Shown here piece by piece: positions 23,085-35,812 of a stretch of DNA of 64,000 nucleotides. Source of the DNA: Leucogyrophana mollusca. Taxonomy: Eukaryota > Basidiomycota > Agaricomycetes > Boletales. The notes beneath the pieces are model-generated. The model had not been told where the DNA came from and ran no database searches. It worked only from the letters and a program-made list of their open reading frames with translations. Position 1 is the stretch's first letter, and every line of letters starts with the position of its first letter. A program made the position numbers and the translations under genes. The stretch covers positions 34,900 to 98,899 of the forward strand of contig MU266419.1 of NCBI GenBank assembly GCA_021014945.1, in the 5' to 3' direction.

Positions 23085-23560
23085 CAGTGATAAATTCGCG
23101 ACAGCATCAAGGATAAGATGGATTCAAGTAGGGCTACGATGTGGTAAAAGGCAGACCGTTGAGCTGCTGTCACCAAACGCCACATCGCCCAAAACGTTTG
23201 TTGCTTTGTCAGCTTTGTCTTTGTTTCCTGGCCATGGTACCCGCCCGCGCTAGCGTCAGCGCTTCGTCGCTGCAGTATACCATCTCGATCCATTCCCCAC
23301 AATAATGTCTTTCCCCAAACCCATAGTTCCAAACCCAGGGCGGTCGGCCTCGAGTGGAGTCAGTCCTGCGAAGATTGCGGCGAAAACCCTGATGCTACCG
23401 GCGCCTCGCCAAAGCACGAGATTGATAGAGACCGCGGTCTAGCCCCAGCCCAAATCTCACAGCTTGCCCGGGGAAAACGTCTCCATTTCGTTATAAACCT
23501 CTGCCCCCAATCAGTCTCCGACATGTCCTTTCCCCACACTAACCTTCAAACACTCGTCAA

Positions 23561-24230
23561 ATGGAATTATGTCTCCGCCACAACGATCCCACCCAGACGC
23601 TCCTCATGACCCCGGACGGGATAGTCATGTACCAGATCACCACTCCGACGCACCAGCTCGAAGGGGCCACGACAATAAGCCGGCTCGAGAATCAGTGTAT
23701 TGTGCAGAGTAGCGGTCGTGTCTCGACAGTCGTTGGCCAGATCGACTACCACGGTGTGAACGGGATAAGGTTGCGCATACTTGATCCGGAATGCAGTTTG
23801 GATTTTGCGCTGGTCTCAAATATTGTATCTCAGGGAGAGGAAGATCGGTGAGGGGATTATAGCTCGTCCCGGTGTTTATTAAGCCATTTCATGTGAAGGT
23901 CTTGGACTTTTAATGGACCTGACAGCCAGTCGTATACATGGCAGATCATGTTCCGCTCACCGGTGGTATGTGTACTTCATCCGTACATATAGTACTGATC
24001 CAACTACCCATCGATATGTCCAGCTTTTCGTGAGCGGTAACACCCTAATCCCTCTCGCGCGGTATCGGCGCGCAAAGATGGGGATAGTTTCGCGGTCAAG
24101 GCGCGCTTTCCTAGAGATATTTCCCGCGGGAATAAATATTATCGACCTAGTCGTCGTCACGTTTGTTTCTTACTACAAGCAATGCATGGCTGACGAGACG
24201 GAACATGGGTGTCCAACTTCGGAATCATGA
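23561..24230 (+). CDS. DUF6593-type protein, copy 1
   Basis: Exons: 23561-23847, 23926-23965, 24024-24230 (177 residues). The pattern is that of the small DUF6593 proteins of mushrooms: a start with NDPTQTLLMTPDG, a TTISRLE strand, VGQIDYHG, an aromatic SYTWQI strand in the short second exon, then PLARYRRAK and a final DLVVVTFVSYYKQ. Function is unknown. The same three-exon layout (phase 2, then phase 0) occurs in the relatives at 38917 and 58481. Confidence 0.75.
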
Positions 24231-25384
24231 TGAGAGGTGCGTGTGGTGTTAGGGATTGACATGTGCATTAATTGATGCGAGGCGTTACAGGGTCCCTGCA
24301 GGCGCGACCTATCATGACATTTGGTCATGTTGCTATGTGCCTTCAACCTTCGGGGTGACCTGCACCCTCATGCCAAGAGGAGTAGTGCGTCTCGACCAAT
24401 CCGTTCCCAGCTCAATAGGCACACGAAACGGCTATTATATTGTATGTATCAAGCACATACCCGCGCCGCACCGTCATGCCAGACAAGGCACTAGCATGTA
24501 GATACCACAACCAGTGTTCCCGTTTTTGACACCGCAAGCAGAGATGTCACGTAGCTTACAACGACTTGTTGTGAAACTATGATTTGCTCTACGTTCACGA
24601 CTACAAGGTCTGGGTAAAACAAAGGTCGCTTGGGCCACACGCGTCTGTGGTCGGGCAACCCTCAGGCTTGGTCTTCGCGACCATCCTAGCCCCGCTACTA
24701 ATCCACGTTGTACTTAATCCAAGCCTACATGTGGTGACCTTTTGCCCCGGGATTCTTCACGCAATCTGGGCCACGAAAAGGCGGGCAGTCAGGTGAAGAA
24801 GCATTACGGTGCGTACTTACCAGTTACTGTTATCATTCTGATATGCCGGGGACTGTAACTGGGGTAAGTATTGTATGGAATCGAACCCTGCAAGCCGTCG
24901 CGATCACGCGGTGGGAAGGGCCGGCGGGTATTTTTTCTTGCCGAAATTTTGCTTCCTTTTGACTCTCGACGTCGACAGCTCGGAGTCACCTACCTTTTCT
25001 GACTTCGCACCGGGTACCGCATTCGCTCCGCAACTTACTGGGAGTTTGTTCCAGTGCGACCGTTTTCAATCAGCGATCTCCATCTCCGACATTCTCTACC
25101 TCCGACATGATGGGCGGGTGAAACCCAGCCAACTCAGCTCCTGTTTCGGCTGCAGGTCTGAAACGAAGGTTAGGCTGCTTATTCCCTTTTATCTGCTGCC
25201 GACTCGATCCAGGCACCGCCGCTCTCGCTTGGAATATATGATTGACGCCCTCGGAAGTCACTGCCGTTGATGCATATGGGTTTAATCATGATTCACGCTG
25301 TGCCATCAGCGGACTAATATCATGTTGTATTTTATATAACAGAGGAACACTAACTCCAGTTCGAGACTTTTTCGCTTTCCTTGC
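24231..25384. other. Spacer with a possible Pmp3-like remnant
   Basis: No intact gene. At about 24660-24796 the plus strand reads VFATILAPLLIHVVL followed by PGILHAIWATKRR, which resembles the small membrane protein Pmp3 (two hydrophobic helices, PG-I-HA motif), but a usable upstream start and the middle of the protein are missing. Confidence in that remnant is low. Confidence 0.3.
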
Positions 25385-27642
25385 ATGTCGTTCTTTCGCT
25401 GGCTGGCTGTCGGCGCTCCCGCCATTTACTTCGGGTCCTACTACCTTGGTCGCTGGTTGCGCCGTAGGATCATCCTCAAGACGACTGGTCTCGCAGATCT
25501 GCCTCGGCTAGGGCAAGCGCGCCCAGCGGGTCAGAAAATCAAGGGCGTTGCTGTTGTCTGTGGGGGAAGGTGCGCTCCTCCACGATCATGTGTGCTCTAT
25601 CACGTTTATCGTTGTTTTCCCCATAGCATTGGAGGGCTGTTGACTGCACGTGTGTGCCACGATCACTTTGAAAAGGTCGTCATCGTCGAACCGGAGGCTT
25701 GGTTGGCTTCGGAGGATGGGCGTAATCCCCAAGCATGGAAACAAACGCATCACCGATCCCGTGTGATGCAGTACTACTCGCTGACATGTACGCAGTTTCC
25801 ATCACCCCCGCGTCTGTGACTCTTGACACGCTGCAACCCAGCTCTCCTCCCATTTGCGTATACAGTCTGTAAGAAGCTATTTCCGAACCTCAAAGAAGAG
25901 TGCGAGGCTTCCGATCTCCAGTGCGCGCTCCATGTTCCACCTATACGACGCTCTCACACAAATATATTTCTAGTGTTCTTCCCGCTGACTTCCATGGCTC
26001 GATGTGGGGGCTTCCCACCCACCCACCTTATGAAGAATATGGCGATAACTTCCCAAAGACGTTCTACGGGAGCCGCCAAAGCACAGAAACACTCATTAGA
26101 CGCCTGTTAATCGACCAGAAATCATACCCTAATATCCAATGGGTCGTAGGAACTGCCACAGGCGTCATCGCCGATCCCGAGGACACAAGTCGGTTGAAGA
26201 AGGTTGTTGTACGCACTGGCTCCACGTCCGTAGAGCTCGAGGCGGTTCTGATTATAGGTACGACCTTGTCCTGATTCTGTGACTAGTGCGCAGTGGCATA
26301 ACATTTTTCGTTTCGTAGACTGCACGGGCCCGGCTGAGGCTGGACTGAAGTGGCTACAGCGTGAGGGCTATGGTTTCGCGGATTCATACAAGGGTACTCT
26401 ACCTTTGGACCGTCTCAGCGTAGCATACAACCAGAACATCCAATATAGCACCTGTATATTCACCCTCACCCCAGAGCTTGCCAGACGGCTGCCCACCATC
26501 AACCAGTGGGACAGCGAGGGAGTGTTATTGGCGTTGTACACTGACTCCAGGGTGGACAGGAAATGCGTGACTGGGCTTAGGATCGAGGATAACCGATGTG
26601 CGTATTAAGGCAATGAGTTGGTTGTCTCGCTTTTTTGAACCGGATTCTTTCGAATAGTGATTCTCTGCTGTGGTGTATGGTCCCCAAGCGACGAGATGCC
26701 CAAAACACTGCCCGAGATCAAGGAGTTTTGCCGGTCTATGATCCTGTCGAAACCCATCCCGGAGTGGTGGATGCAGATGCTCGACATGCTCGATGAAGTT
26801 CAGGATACCGTCGAATGCCACATCGCTCGTTGTCGTGAGTAACCCACCGTTGACACTCGACGTTCTTCCGACCCTCATCGTCCGTGAAATCTAGCACCTT
26901 CAACATGCCTGCGTTTCCACGAAGCAGCCAATCTTCCTTCCAACTACATCGCGATCGGAGATAGCGTCATGCGCGTCAATCCCGTATTTGGGTGAGATAC
27001 GCAAGCTCGAACACAAACAATTATACTAAATTTTGATGTGTTCCAGTCAAGGCATTATGAAAGCCACACTGGGCGTTATCAGCATGAACAACATCTTGCA
27101 TGATGTGGCTGCTTCTTCGAAAGCGGGCGTTCATGTGTCTGCTCTGCCTAGCACGTTTGCGAAGGACTTTTTCGCCACGCAGTGGAGTAAGATTGGTCCC
27201 ATTTGGTGAGCCTCCCTCAGTAATATATTACCTCGAACACAAGTATTAACGGAGAGCGACAACCTCCCGTCAGGCAAAGTACGAGGGTTTACGGTCAGCT
27301 TTCACATTCGCTCCCCAAGACTCGCGCTGAACACATGTCTATAGACTACGGTTGGGACTCCACCATCCCCATACCCGGAGAAACGCTTGCATATGGATCC
27401 TGGCTTCGCTGGTTCCAGCGCAATATCTTGACTCTATCTCAGACGGTAAGCGCGATCGACCTTATTTATATCCCTATTAGTGCCAACTTACCTCCCATTG
27501 CTCGCGTCTCGTCTAATAGGACAGAGAGGCGTGTTCTGCATTCTGGCATACCATGATGGCTCTTTCACCACCTATAGATATGTTTCATCCCCGCATCTTA
27601 GCGAAGATACTGTGGCACGTCCTCCGCCATGGGCCTGCTTGA
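25385..27642 (+). CDS. FAD-dependent monooxygenase, ten exons
   Basis: Exons: 25385-25569, 25627-25787, 25842-25920, 25974-26257, 26319-26597, 26658-26834, 26895-26991, 27047-27205, 27274-27445, 27520-27642 (571 residues, every junction in frame). An N-terminal membrane anchor (RWLAVGAPAIYFGSYYLGRW) precedes the FAD-binding Rossmann motif VVCGGSIGGLLTARVC. Later come VVIVEPEAWL, DCTGPAEAGLKWL and the second FAD motif YIAIGDSVMRVNPVFGQG (GD...P type). This fits class A flavin monooxygenases or related oxidoreductases. Substrate unknown; no other secondary-metabolism gene is next to it. Confidence 0.85.
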
Positions 27643-28059
27643 TGGGTGGGGTGGGTTGCGGTTGTATGTACTCTCTGCTTCTCTTTGGTTCGGAGGTGTA
27701 TCAACGTGTATGTTGGAATATCTGCACTTCACTATATCGATATCATAGAATCAGAATACATCTGTATCGAGTTCTTTCTCAACTGGCCAATATTACTAGT
27801 TCGATTGAAAATTAGATATTTCTTCGGTGGTTTGGAGTTTTCAGACTGACGACAGCGACGGGTTGTCTGTGCCATCGTGTATATGATGCATATTACCCAT
27901 ATCCTCATGAACAAATCCCATACATCTAAAAAGACACCTCATAATATCTACAGTAACATATGTATGCATGCGATAGCAGCGATGTTCGTGAGTCGTGACG
28001 GTGAGCAATGACAACAGCAAAAGCGACAGCGTCCTTCGATATTGTGCATGCACAGATCA
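27643..28059. other. Spacer between convergent genes
   Basis: AT-rich 3' spacer between the monooxygenase (plus) and eIF2A (minus); it should hold both transcript ends. No gene seen. Confidence 0.5.
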
Positions 28060-30390
28060 TCAAGGCGCAGGTATCCCGAGACTGGAAAGCTCTTTCCGCA
28101 GCTCGGCCTCGCCCTCCATCTTCTTCAGCTGGGTCGCCTCCAGCCGCTCACCCCGCTTTTGTTTCTCTTTCAGCTCATCGATTGCCTTGAGCTGCAGTGA
28201 CGTCAGCGAAAGTTGAACACTGACAACAAACAGTATGGAAGAACCGCACCTTCTTACTCAGATTCCGGACCTTCTTCGCTATCGGGTCCAAAGACTCGGC
28301 GCCGGGAGTAGGGGGCACCGAGCCCTGCGCAGGTGTCTGCGTACCGTTGACTTGGATCTCGATAGACGGACGGGCCGACGCGGTATCTTCTCCACGCGGT
28401 GTAACAGCCCCATTCCCATTCGCATCCCCGCCCTTCTTCTTCTCCTTCTTCTTCCTAAACTTCTTGTCCTTGTCCTGCGCATCCGGCGCGGGAGACGGTG
28501 CCTTCGGGGCGCCAGGCACGTGTCTCCTCCCACCGCCGCCGCCACCACCGCCACCACCGTTCCCATTCTGGTACCCACCGCCCCCATTGGGGGGAGCGCT
28601 CCCTGGGGGGACAGGACTGCGGCTGTACCCCCGAGGCGGCGTCGCAGCACCATTCGTCGGTAGACGCGCTGCGCCGCCCTCATCCTCGCGCTTGAATATC
28701 GACGGCGTCGCAAGCCCACGCGCACCAGGCGGGCGGTACGCGCCCGCTGGCTTCGTTGGAGTGGGCTTGGCAGCGAGGGCTGCGTTGCGTACGCTCTCAC
28801 TCGGGGCGGGCGCAGGGGGAATGGTTTGTGCGAACTGTGGGGCGGAGTCGACCGGTGTGGGACGCCACGATGCTTGGTAAAGCTCCTCCGTGAGCTGGAC
28901 GTGGAGAAGCGGGCCGGTGCAGTGCCAGATCTTGATTCCATTGTCGACGCGGAGGCGCGGGGAGAGGGTCGCAGTGAGGAGGAAACGTCCGCAGGGAGAC
29001 CACTCGCAGAAAGAGGTGTTGGGCGCGTCGATGACGCAGACTTTTTGGAGCGTGCGCCGGTCGAAGATGTCGATCTTGCCAGCAAGGTTGCCGAAGCCTG
29101 CGAGGGCGACGAGGCGGGCTTGGGGATTGAAGGAGATAAAGTTGTGGGGCGAGGCGCCGAAGTCATGCAACGTGCGTACGCGCTGGTCGAAGATCATGGT
29201 TTTGGCGGGGACATCTGGAAGAGGGGTCAATTGGACAGAACGAAGGCCCACAAGGAAAAAGACGTACATCCATAAACCACACCAAACTCTTTCGAGTTTG
29301 GACTCCATGCAACGTCGTGGATTGGGCCTTCCTTGTCCAATGTCACGCGACAATCAAAGTTCCCCGCAGCACTCATCAGGTACATCCCCGTCTCGCCATA
29401 GTAGCTCATGTTCGAGTTGTCCACTTCCGTTTGTGTCAGCACTAAGACTTGGGTGCCGAGATTGTTCCACTTGATCTGGGCACGATCAGCTTTGTAGAAG
29501 TTTTTCTGGCACGTGGGCGCGCTGTTGAGGGTCAGCAATCCGTAGATCTTCACGCTTGCTGGTGCACCCTATGGATAAGATCGAGAGATTAACAAGTAGT
29601 CTCCCATGTAAGGCTGGGTCCGACACACCTTTTTCTCCGCAACAAACACCGCCAAGGAAGGGTTGAGGCCAGGACTAAGTGACACCATAGACGCGCCCTC
29701 CACTCTAAGTTTGTCGACGATGCCCTTAGACCACTCCGCAGGGCGGAAGACCTGCACCTCTTGGGAGACCAGTCGGACAGCGTGTGATTCCGAAATGGTA
29801 TATTGGAGGTCCCAGCCTTCCTGCGACTTTTGAGAGAAGGAGATGAGCTCTTCTCCGGTAGACACGGAGAAGACACGGAGGTTCTTGTGCTGCGCTCCGT
29901 CTTCCAGTTTCACTGGAGATGGTGGAAATAAGGCAAAGATAAATAATCCATCGATCGTTGATTCATGTCAAAATTACGCACCAGGTCGCTCCCATGTTGA
30001 AATGTACGTTCCCCGCGGCGAGAATTTGAGCTCGATAATATTAGGGATGACCAACTCCTGCAGGAGCTGTGCACCCTCTGCAAGATATACCCGTACGCTG
30101 TAATCACGATTAGATCGCACGCATCACACGAGGAATTATGGTCACGCACACCGAGGGCAGTGCATAGGCGAAAAGACGGCCATCTGCACTGTAGTGATAA
30201 GTGCGAGCTGGGACATCTGGACCTTGAAATCCGTCTACGGGAATGTAATCGGGAGTTCCTCCGACGAGACCAAGGCTTTTTTGTGCGCGGTCTGGATTGA
30301 ACGGATTAGATTAGAAAAGTATTCGGGATGATTTGAGAATTTGTAGTTGATGTACTGACAGGCGTATTGCTGGGAGAACTGGGAAGCCAT
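28060..30390 (-). CDS. Translation initiation factor eIF2A
   Basis: Exons (minus): 30360-30390, 30150-30291, 29982-30097, 29629-29912, 29268-29568, 28250-29214, 28060-28191 (656 residues). eIF2A is a cytosolic WD40-propeller protein that can deliver initiator tRNA in non-canonical initiation. Diagnostic stretches: PDVPARTYHYSADGRLFAYA, FSPRGTYISTWERP, IKWNNLGTQVLVLTQTEVD, SYYGETGMYLM, GPIHDVAWSPNSKEFGVVYG and FCEWSPCGRFLLTAT. The C-terminal part is disordered (Gly run encoded by an ACC repeat near 28535-28560, Lys-rich stretch) and ends in a helix LKAIDELKEKQKRGERLE typical of the family. Intact. Confidence 0.9.
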
Positions 30391-31937
30391 TTGGGGGCTG
30401 GGAAGGGGGAAGAAGAGCTCGAGGATGGAGGAAAGAAGCAAATTAATGCTTCAATAAGGACTTGGGGCGAACAAGAGAAGGGAGTGAAGGTATAAAGTAC
30501 AGCAAACCGAGACTGGTCCATGCAAGTGTGCTGCTTCTTTAGGGCAAGCAGATGAAAACTTTGACGCCAGAAACTAGCTTGATTGGCGCCAGCCGTGTAC
30601 ACCTCAACTTACACGCATTGTACACGACTCCGCAACTTATTGGGTACGCGGATCGTATAAAAGGGTAGAGTACCTACCCAAGGGCAAAACCTGAACTTGC
30701 CGACCGAATCAATGAATGCCTTTGCCTCCTAGCTCGAGCAGGCTCGAGCGCGACACAAGGCCTTTGTTTTGTCAAGGTAAAAACTTTACTTTTAGGTTTA
30801 CCTGTTATTGCAAACCGCAGCTCAGCCTTCATAATCTATGTATTCGGGATATCCTACGGGCTCAGCTGGCCACCACCGGATATGAGACACACTGGAACGA
30901 TCCTATGCCTTTGGCAGACACTTGAGGTCCACTGGTAATGGTCAGGCAGAGACCGTTCTCTTCACCCTCGGAGGCACACTCGGGACGGCACCTGGACCAG
31001 TGGACCACTCACCACTGCAACCGAATTTGCATGGATTGCTTTAACCCGTCGGCCGGGAGGTGCGGCCGAAAGGTAGCGTGGCTCGGAGTTGATATCGTGG
31101 AAGGAATCGGCGCGCCTGAAGTTTAAGGGTCATTCCTTTCAATATCAAGTTATCTTGTGACGAGCGCTTGTTGAGCTGTGAGGCATTCCAGGGCATTCCT
31201 CGTCCCGCGCATGCATTTAGGAGCTTCCCCGTGGAGAAGCTGGAGAGGCAATGCAGTCGAAGCGTCAGGACCAAGGCGAAGTGTTGTTATACTCAATGTA
31301 TTTGATGGCGAACGTAGAGAAAACAGGCGAACAATCGGAGGCGTGGGTCCATATTTATTGAGGCCTTGAGCTGCGACCGCATGGTGATGCCCGACTATGT
31401 CTTTCCACGGAAGGTCGCAGTCAACCTTGAACACGAACAGCGACCGTATTTGCTTGAACCATCTGTAATCACTGGTGCGGCCTTTCCGAAAGTTCATGCG
31501 AGATTGAGCACAGTCTGAGCGACGGACAAGCAAATTCCCATCCACATGATCCAGTCCGCTTGACTGGAACATTCTCGTTGCATTTCTGTTTAAGCTGGTG
31601 TGGCAGGATCCGGTCGCAAAAATGTCGCCACAAGCGATGATAGCAAGGTTTTACTGGAGGGCGTATAGGATCTGAGATCCCTCTACTTGGTCTCATCGTC
31701 GGCAGCCAGCTTGCACTCATTGGGCTCTTCGAGTGGCTCGCCGTGCCAGGGAGACCCGCCCGATAATCAATGTTAGTCTGAGTCGTAGATGCGGTGTGCG
31801 CACCATGACCGATTAGATAAAAAGCTCACGACCGACCAAATTCAGGTTCAGAGCGCTTCCCAAATAGGACACGACAGCTCCCGTTCTATGTTGTTGTCAC
31901 TGTGTCCGCTTCGACTCGGAGTCATTTGCCAGACCTG
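30391..31937. other. Spacer, no gene recognised
   Basis: 1.5 kb between the 5' ends of eIF2A and ATG15 copy 2. It must contain both promoters. A minus-strand open frame at 31150-31572 has no recognisable domain and I do not call it. Confidence 0.4.
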
Positions 31938-33563
31938 ATGCTGGGCCTGCTACCGTTTGCTCTACGCGTTTTTCTGGGATCTTTTTTGTGGAGAGATGAG
32001 AGTACGAGCTCCAGCTCATCTCTGCACCCAGTTCTACTCTCCAGCTCACCTCGGTTGACCTTCCATTTGCGTCACCAACACGCAGTGGTCAATTCCTCGC
32101 AGGTCATATTCTCAGACTTTGGACCGTTGGACTCTTCTGCGTTTGAGTTCACAGCCTCGCCCAACGCGAGAGACCCTGCCGCATACAATGGGATCTCCAC
32201 GGTGGCTCTCCAATCCCACAGGCCTCAATCCCAATTCGCTTTCCACAGTGCCCGATTCCGCTCTATGCAGCACGAGCAGAGCGAAAAAGTGCACTGGCAC
32301 ACCGCCGACGTACACGGCCCAAATGTCGATGATCGCGAGACGTTGCTCACCTTGGCCAAGATGACGAATAATGCATACTACGAGCGTGTCAGTAGCGGGT
32401 GGTACGACCTGCATGGGTGGAATCGAGTTCGTATCAGTGTCCTTTTTATTTTATGTTAACGTGCTGCATTTCGGTTGATATCAACTTGATGTTACCAGTC
32501 GTACCCATTCGGCTGGGAATATGACGCTGATGGCTTCCGCGGGCACATTTTCGTCGCAGACGACAACTCCACCGTCGTGCTCACCATCAAAGGGACGACG
32601 CTTTCCTGGCTTGTAGGTGGTGGCGGCCCCACTGTGACCAAAGATAAATTCAACGACAATTTACTTTTTTCGTGCTGCTGCGCACGTGTTGGGCCGACTT
32701 GGTCGCCCGTGTGCGATTGTTTTTCTGGCGGGTACAAGTGCGACCAGACGTGCTTAGAGAAATCCCTCGTCAAGGATAGTTTGTTTTATAATATTGGAAC
32801 GGTACGATGCTCAGCCCCTAGGTCCTGACTTATCATCTGCTTGCTGATGCATGGTACGCTAATGCAGAATCTTTATAACAATGTTACTTACATGTACCCC
32901 CACGCGAATATTTGGGTAATCGGTCTGTTTACTGCTTGATTTCGTCGGCAGAAAACTGGAGCTTACTACTTTCATGCCACACAGGACATTCGTTAGGAGG
33001 CTCGTTAGCTTCGCTGCTGGGGGCGACGTTTGGTGCGCCTGCCGTAGCATTTGAAGCTCCTGCCGAGAAACTTGCAGCGTCGCGGCTGCATCTTCCTTCG
33101 CCCGTACGTCTACTTCTTGTTTCATTACGACCAACCTATTGATATCGGTGCTCGAAGCCTTCTGCCCAACCCATCTTTCACGTGTACAACACGGCTGATC
33201 CGATAGCCATGGGCGTCTGTAATGGTGTCACTTCCGCATGTGCGATCGGTGGGTACGCTATGGAAACGAGGTGTGTGCGTCTTATGTTCTTGTCGTCTAT
33301 TCATGAGCGTACATGTCTGTAGATGTCATCTTGGCAAAGTCGCGCGGTATGATAGTGTTTCGAAGCTCGGGTGGTCTGTTAGCGTCCGGAAACACAGTAT
33401 AAAGCCCGTCATCGAGGAACTCCTATCGGTGGACTGGGATTGGGACGACGGGTGGAACGGGACGAGTAGAGATGGCCCGAGGACGAAGAGACCGGTGCCG
33501 CCGTTCATCGAGGAGAAGGACTGCATGGACTGTTATAGCTGGGAGTTTGGTGATTTCAAGTAA
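31938..33563 (+). CDS. ATG15: Autophagy lipase Atg15, copy 2
   Basis: Exons: 31938-32426, 32499-32801, 32868-32922, 32985-33103, 33158-33270, 33323-33563 (439 residues). The first ATG that matches copy 1 ([10 protein letters not shown] versus [10 protein letters not shown]) is at 31938. Same architecture as copy 1: N-terminal anchor, [52 protein letters not shown] and [10 protein letters not shown]. Five introns are at identical positions and phases in the two copies. The last intron of copy 1, between DCM and DC, is absent here: the sequence reads [14 protein letters not shown] without a break. Probably functional. Confidence 0.88.
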
Positions 33564-34924
33564 GTTAGGTTGAACGACAGGATCTTAGTGGGGAAAGTTG
33601 AGCGGTGTAAATACGACGATCATGCACGGTGTGTTGTCTATGTCGTTATGCTGAGGTGTTAGAGGTCCTTCTGATCGTTGGTCGCTGCTCATCCATAGTT
33701 GATCAGGGGACGTCGAACGGCGAGAGTGACACCTGAGTCTCGATACACGCACACACGAGCTGCCTCTGGACCTGGTCCGAGCGTACACGTCGAATATCGC
33801 CCTTATATGTCCTGTGGCCGCGGGCGTGGGGCAGTCTGGACGGGCGATGCTATAAGTTTGTGAAGGAGCCGGACCCATCGGTTACCGGTAGAGTGCCCTT
33901 TGCAAGATGATCAACTCGCCGGTCTCTAAGCTTGGAGCGCGAGAAGATATCGGGATCCCTTCGGGACTGGCCGGGTGGGGTGGATCTCCCCACCAAACGC
34001 CCAAGGGCGAACTGTGTCCAACTTGCCGGCCTCCAATATAGAGAGTGACAGGGGGGCGGGAATCTCCATGGGCCAGGTTAATGTGACGGTGGATTATCTT
34101 TGCAAAGCGCCCGACCGCTACCCGACGCGCCTTAGGCTCGCCGGCGTTTTTTTATTTTGATGTTTGTTAAAAGGAATCCACGTTGATTGCCCGGTGGCGC
34201 ACAGCCCACGAGTATGACTGGCAGCTGACGTCGTATGTATGTTTTGTATGGATTCGTATGCTCTTGTATCCAGTCTATCACTGAGATTTTCCCACCAGGT
34301 CGCGAACAATAGGTGCCATCCGAGGCAAAGGGGAATGAAGAAGTTCGTGCTCAGGGCGAACTATCCAGTGGTCTATGTCCCGTCCCCAAAGGTGTTGGCT
34401 AAGCAGGAGACCTGGCCCCTGACTTGGAGAGTGACAATACCACGAGGATCCCTTCGGTCCTGGCCGACCAGGCTGCGAAGTACCCTTGCGAAGCTCGCAA
34501 CTTCCCGGTCTGTAACAATCTTCCCAGGCCTGGCCGACAATATCATGGCCACAGTACTCAGCCGCAGTCCTGAATCAGTGATCTGACTTCTCGGCAATCA
34601 CCCCCAAGCAACAGCCAAACAGTCGGACGTAGGTCAAGATCCCGTGTATGACGAGGGGCCGGACCTCCGAGATATTTTTCCTGTATCCGCGAGGTTATGT
34701 ATAAAAACACTCCTCCATCTCCGAGTCATTCATCTTCCAGTTTCAACCCATCGGACTGTGCGTGTCGATGTTCTCTGCTACAGTTGCACCCACCTATACA
34801 GATACGGTGGGCGACTATACCTTCGAGCGGTCATTCCAATGGGTTTCGACGGACTGCTACCTTCAGCCCCGGTTTTATAGGTATTTTTTGTCGTCACGGA
34901 GCTTGTTAAAGTCACTCTCATCAT
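33564..34924. other. Spacer with degenerate short repeats
   Basis: No gene recognised. A unit containing GGATCCCTTCGG, then CTGGCCG, then a CTTGCGAAGCTCGCAACTTCC-like segment with CCGGTCT recurs imperfectly around 33890-34035 and 34430-34540. GAGAGTGACA also appears beside both. Origin unknown. Confidence 0.4.
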
Positions 34925-35812
34925 ATGCCTACCAGTCATCACGATCAAGTGCGCAATTGCTATCCGGGTTCGCACACCGACCTTGCACATAAAGCGTCCA
35001 CACGCGAACCTTCCGAAGGCAATGCAGAGTCTTTGTAAGTATGTCAATTCATACGACTAACATTTTGGCTTACCGTGATATTAAACACAGTGCAGAACTT
35101 CACGAGCAGACTGTATACAGTCCTACCAAAAGCCCCATTTCGAGTTCAGCAAACCTAGTTCCGATGCGGTGGACCTCCATCGCCCCATCGTGAGTATCGC
35201 ACTGCTGTTGTTATACGTGTCAGAGTTCTCATAGTCGCAATCCACAGATACGCTGGGATGAGCAGTGCGTGCCATTCTTCGCTAGGGTGCGAAGCATGTA
35301 GGATGCGTTCCGCCTCCGCCGCGGTCGATGCAATTCAGCTTGCCAATAACTTGCAGGCTTCCCAGACCCTTAGCAGCAGCGACCAGTTCGACCTACTCGC
35401 CTCCCACAGCTCATCCTATGGGGCCGACCCATATCCCATTGCTGCCTACTCCCACCCAAGCCCGTTGGGACCTGCGGGGACAATCATCGCATACCAGTGT
35501 CAATACGACTGCAATACGTCACCTTGTTACAAGTCCGTTGGCACCACTAGAGCTGAAGTTACACAGCACCTTCGCGATTACCACGGCGTCAGGGGATACC
35601 ATGCTCGGGTGCTTTGCTTCTGGCACGGTTGTAAGATGCAGAAGCAGATTAGAGGCGATAGTCTCTCCCGGCACATTGTAGGCCATCATATGCAAGCGAG
35701 TCGTGTGCGCTGCTCCAGGTGCTTCAAGATCTTCTCGCGCCTCGAGTCACTGCGGAAGCACACGGTAAAAGACATGCCGTGCGAAGGGGCAAATCCCATT
35801 GGATCGGTCTGA
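34925..35812 (+). CDS. C2H2-type zinc-finger protein, copy 1
   Basis: Exons: 34925-35034, 35091-35189, 35248-35812 (257 residues). Three Cys/His clusters near the C-terminus: CQYDCNTSPC with HLRDYH, then CFWHGCK with HIVGHH, then CSRCFKIFSRLESLRKH with a final cysteine. The arrangement resembles fungal C2H2 transcription factors; DNA binding is inferred, not shown. The start at 34925 is chosen because all three exons then align with the paralog at 43875-44764, including intron phases. Confidence 0.75.

Noticed and set aside
23926..24023. Apparent frameshift in DUF6593 copy 1
   Set aside because: A normal 58-base intron (23966-24023) resolves it and the protein is intact.
24870..24900. GGGTTCGATTC on the minus strand, resembling a tRNA B box
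   Set aside because: No pairing T-arm or acceptor stem around it.
28279..29166. 295-codon Arg/Ser-rich frame on the minus strand
   Set aside because: It is a shadow of the eIF2A exon in another frame; the eIF2A frame has clear family motifs.
31902..31937. Earlier non-ATG start for ATG15 copy 2
   Set aside because: It begins at GTG; the ATG at 31938 aligns with the start of copy 1.
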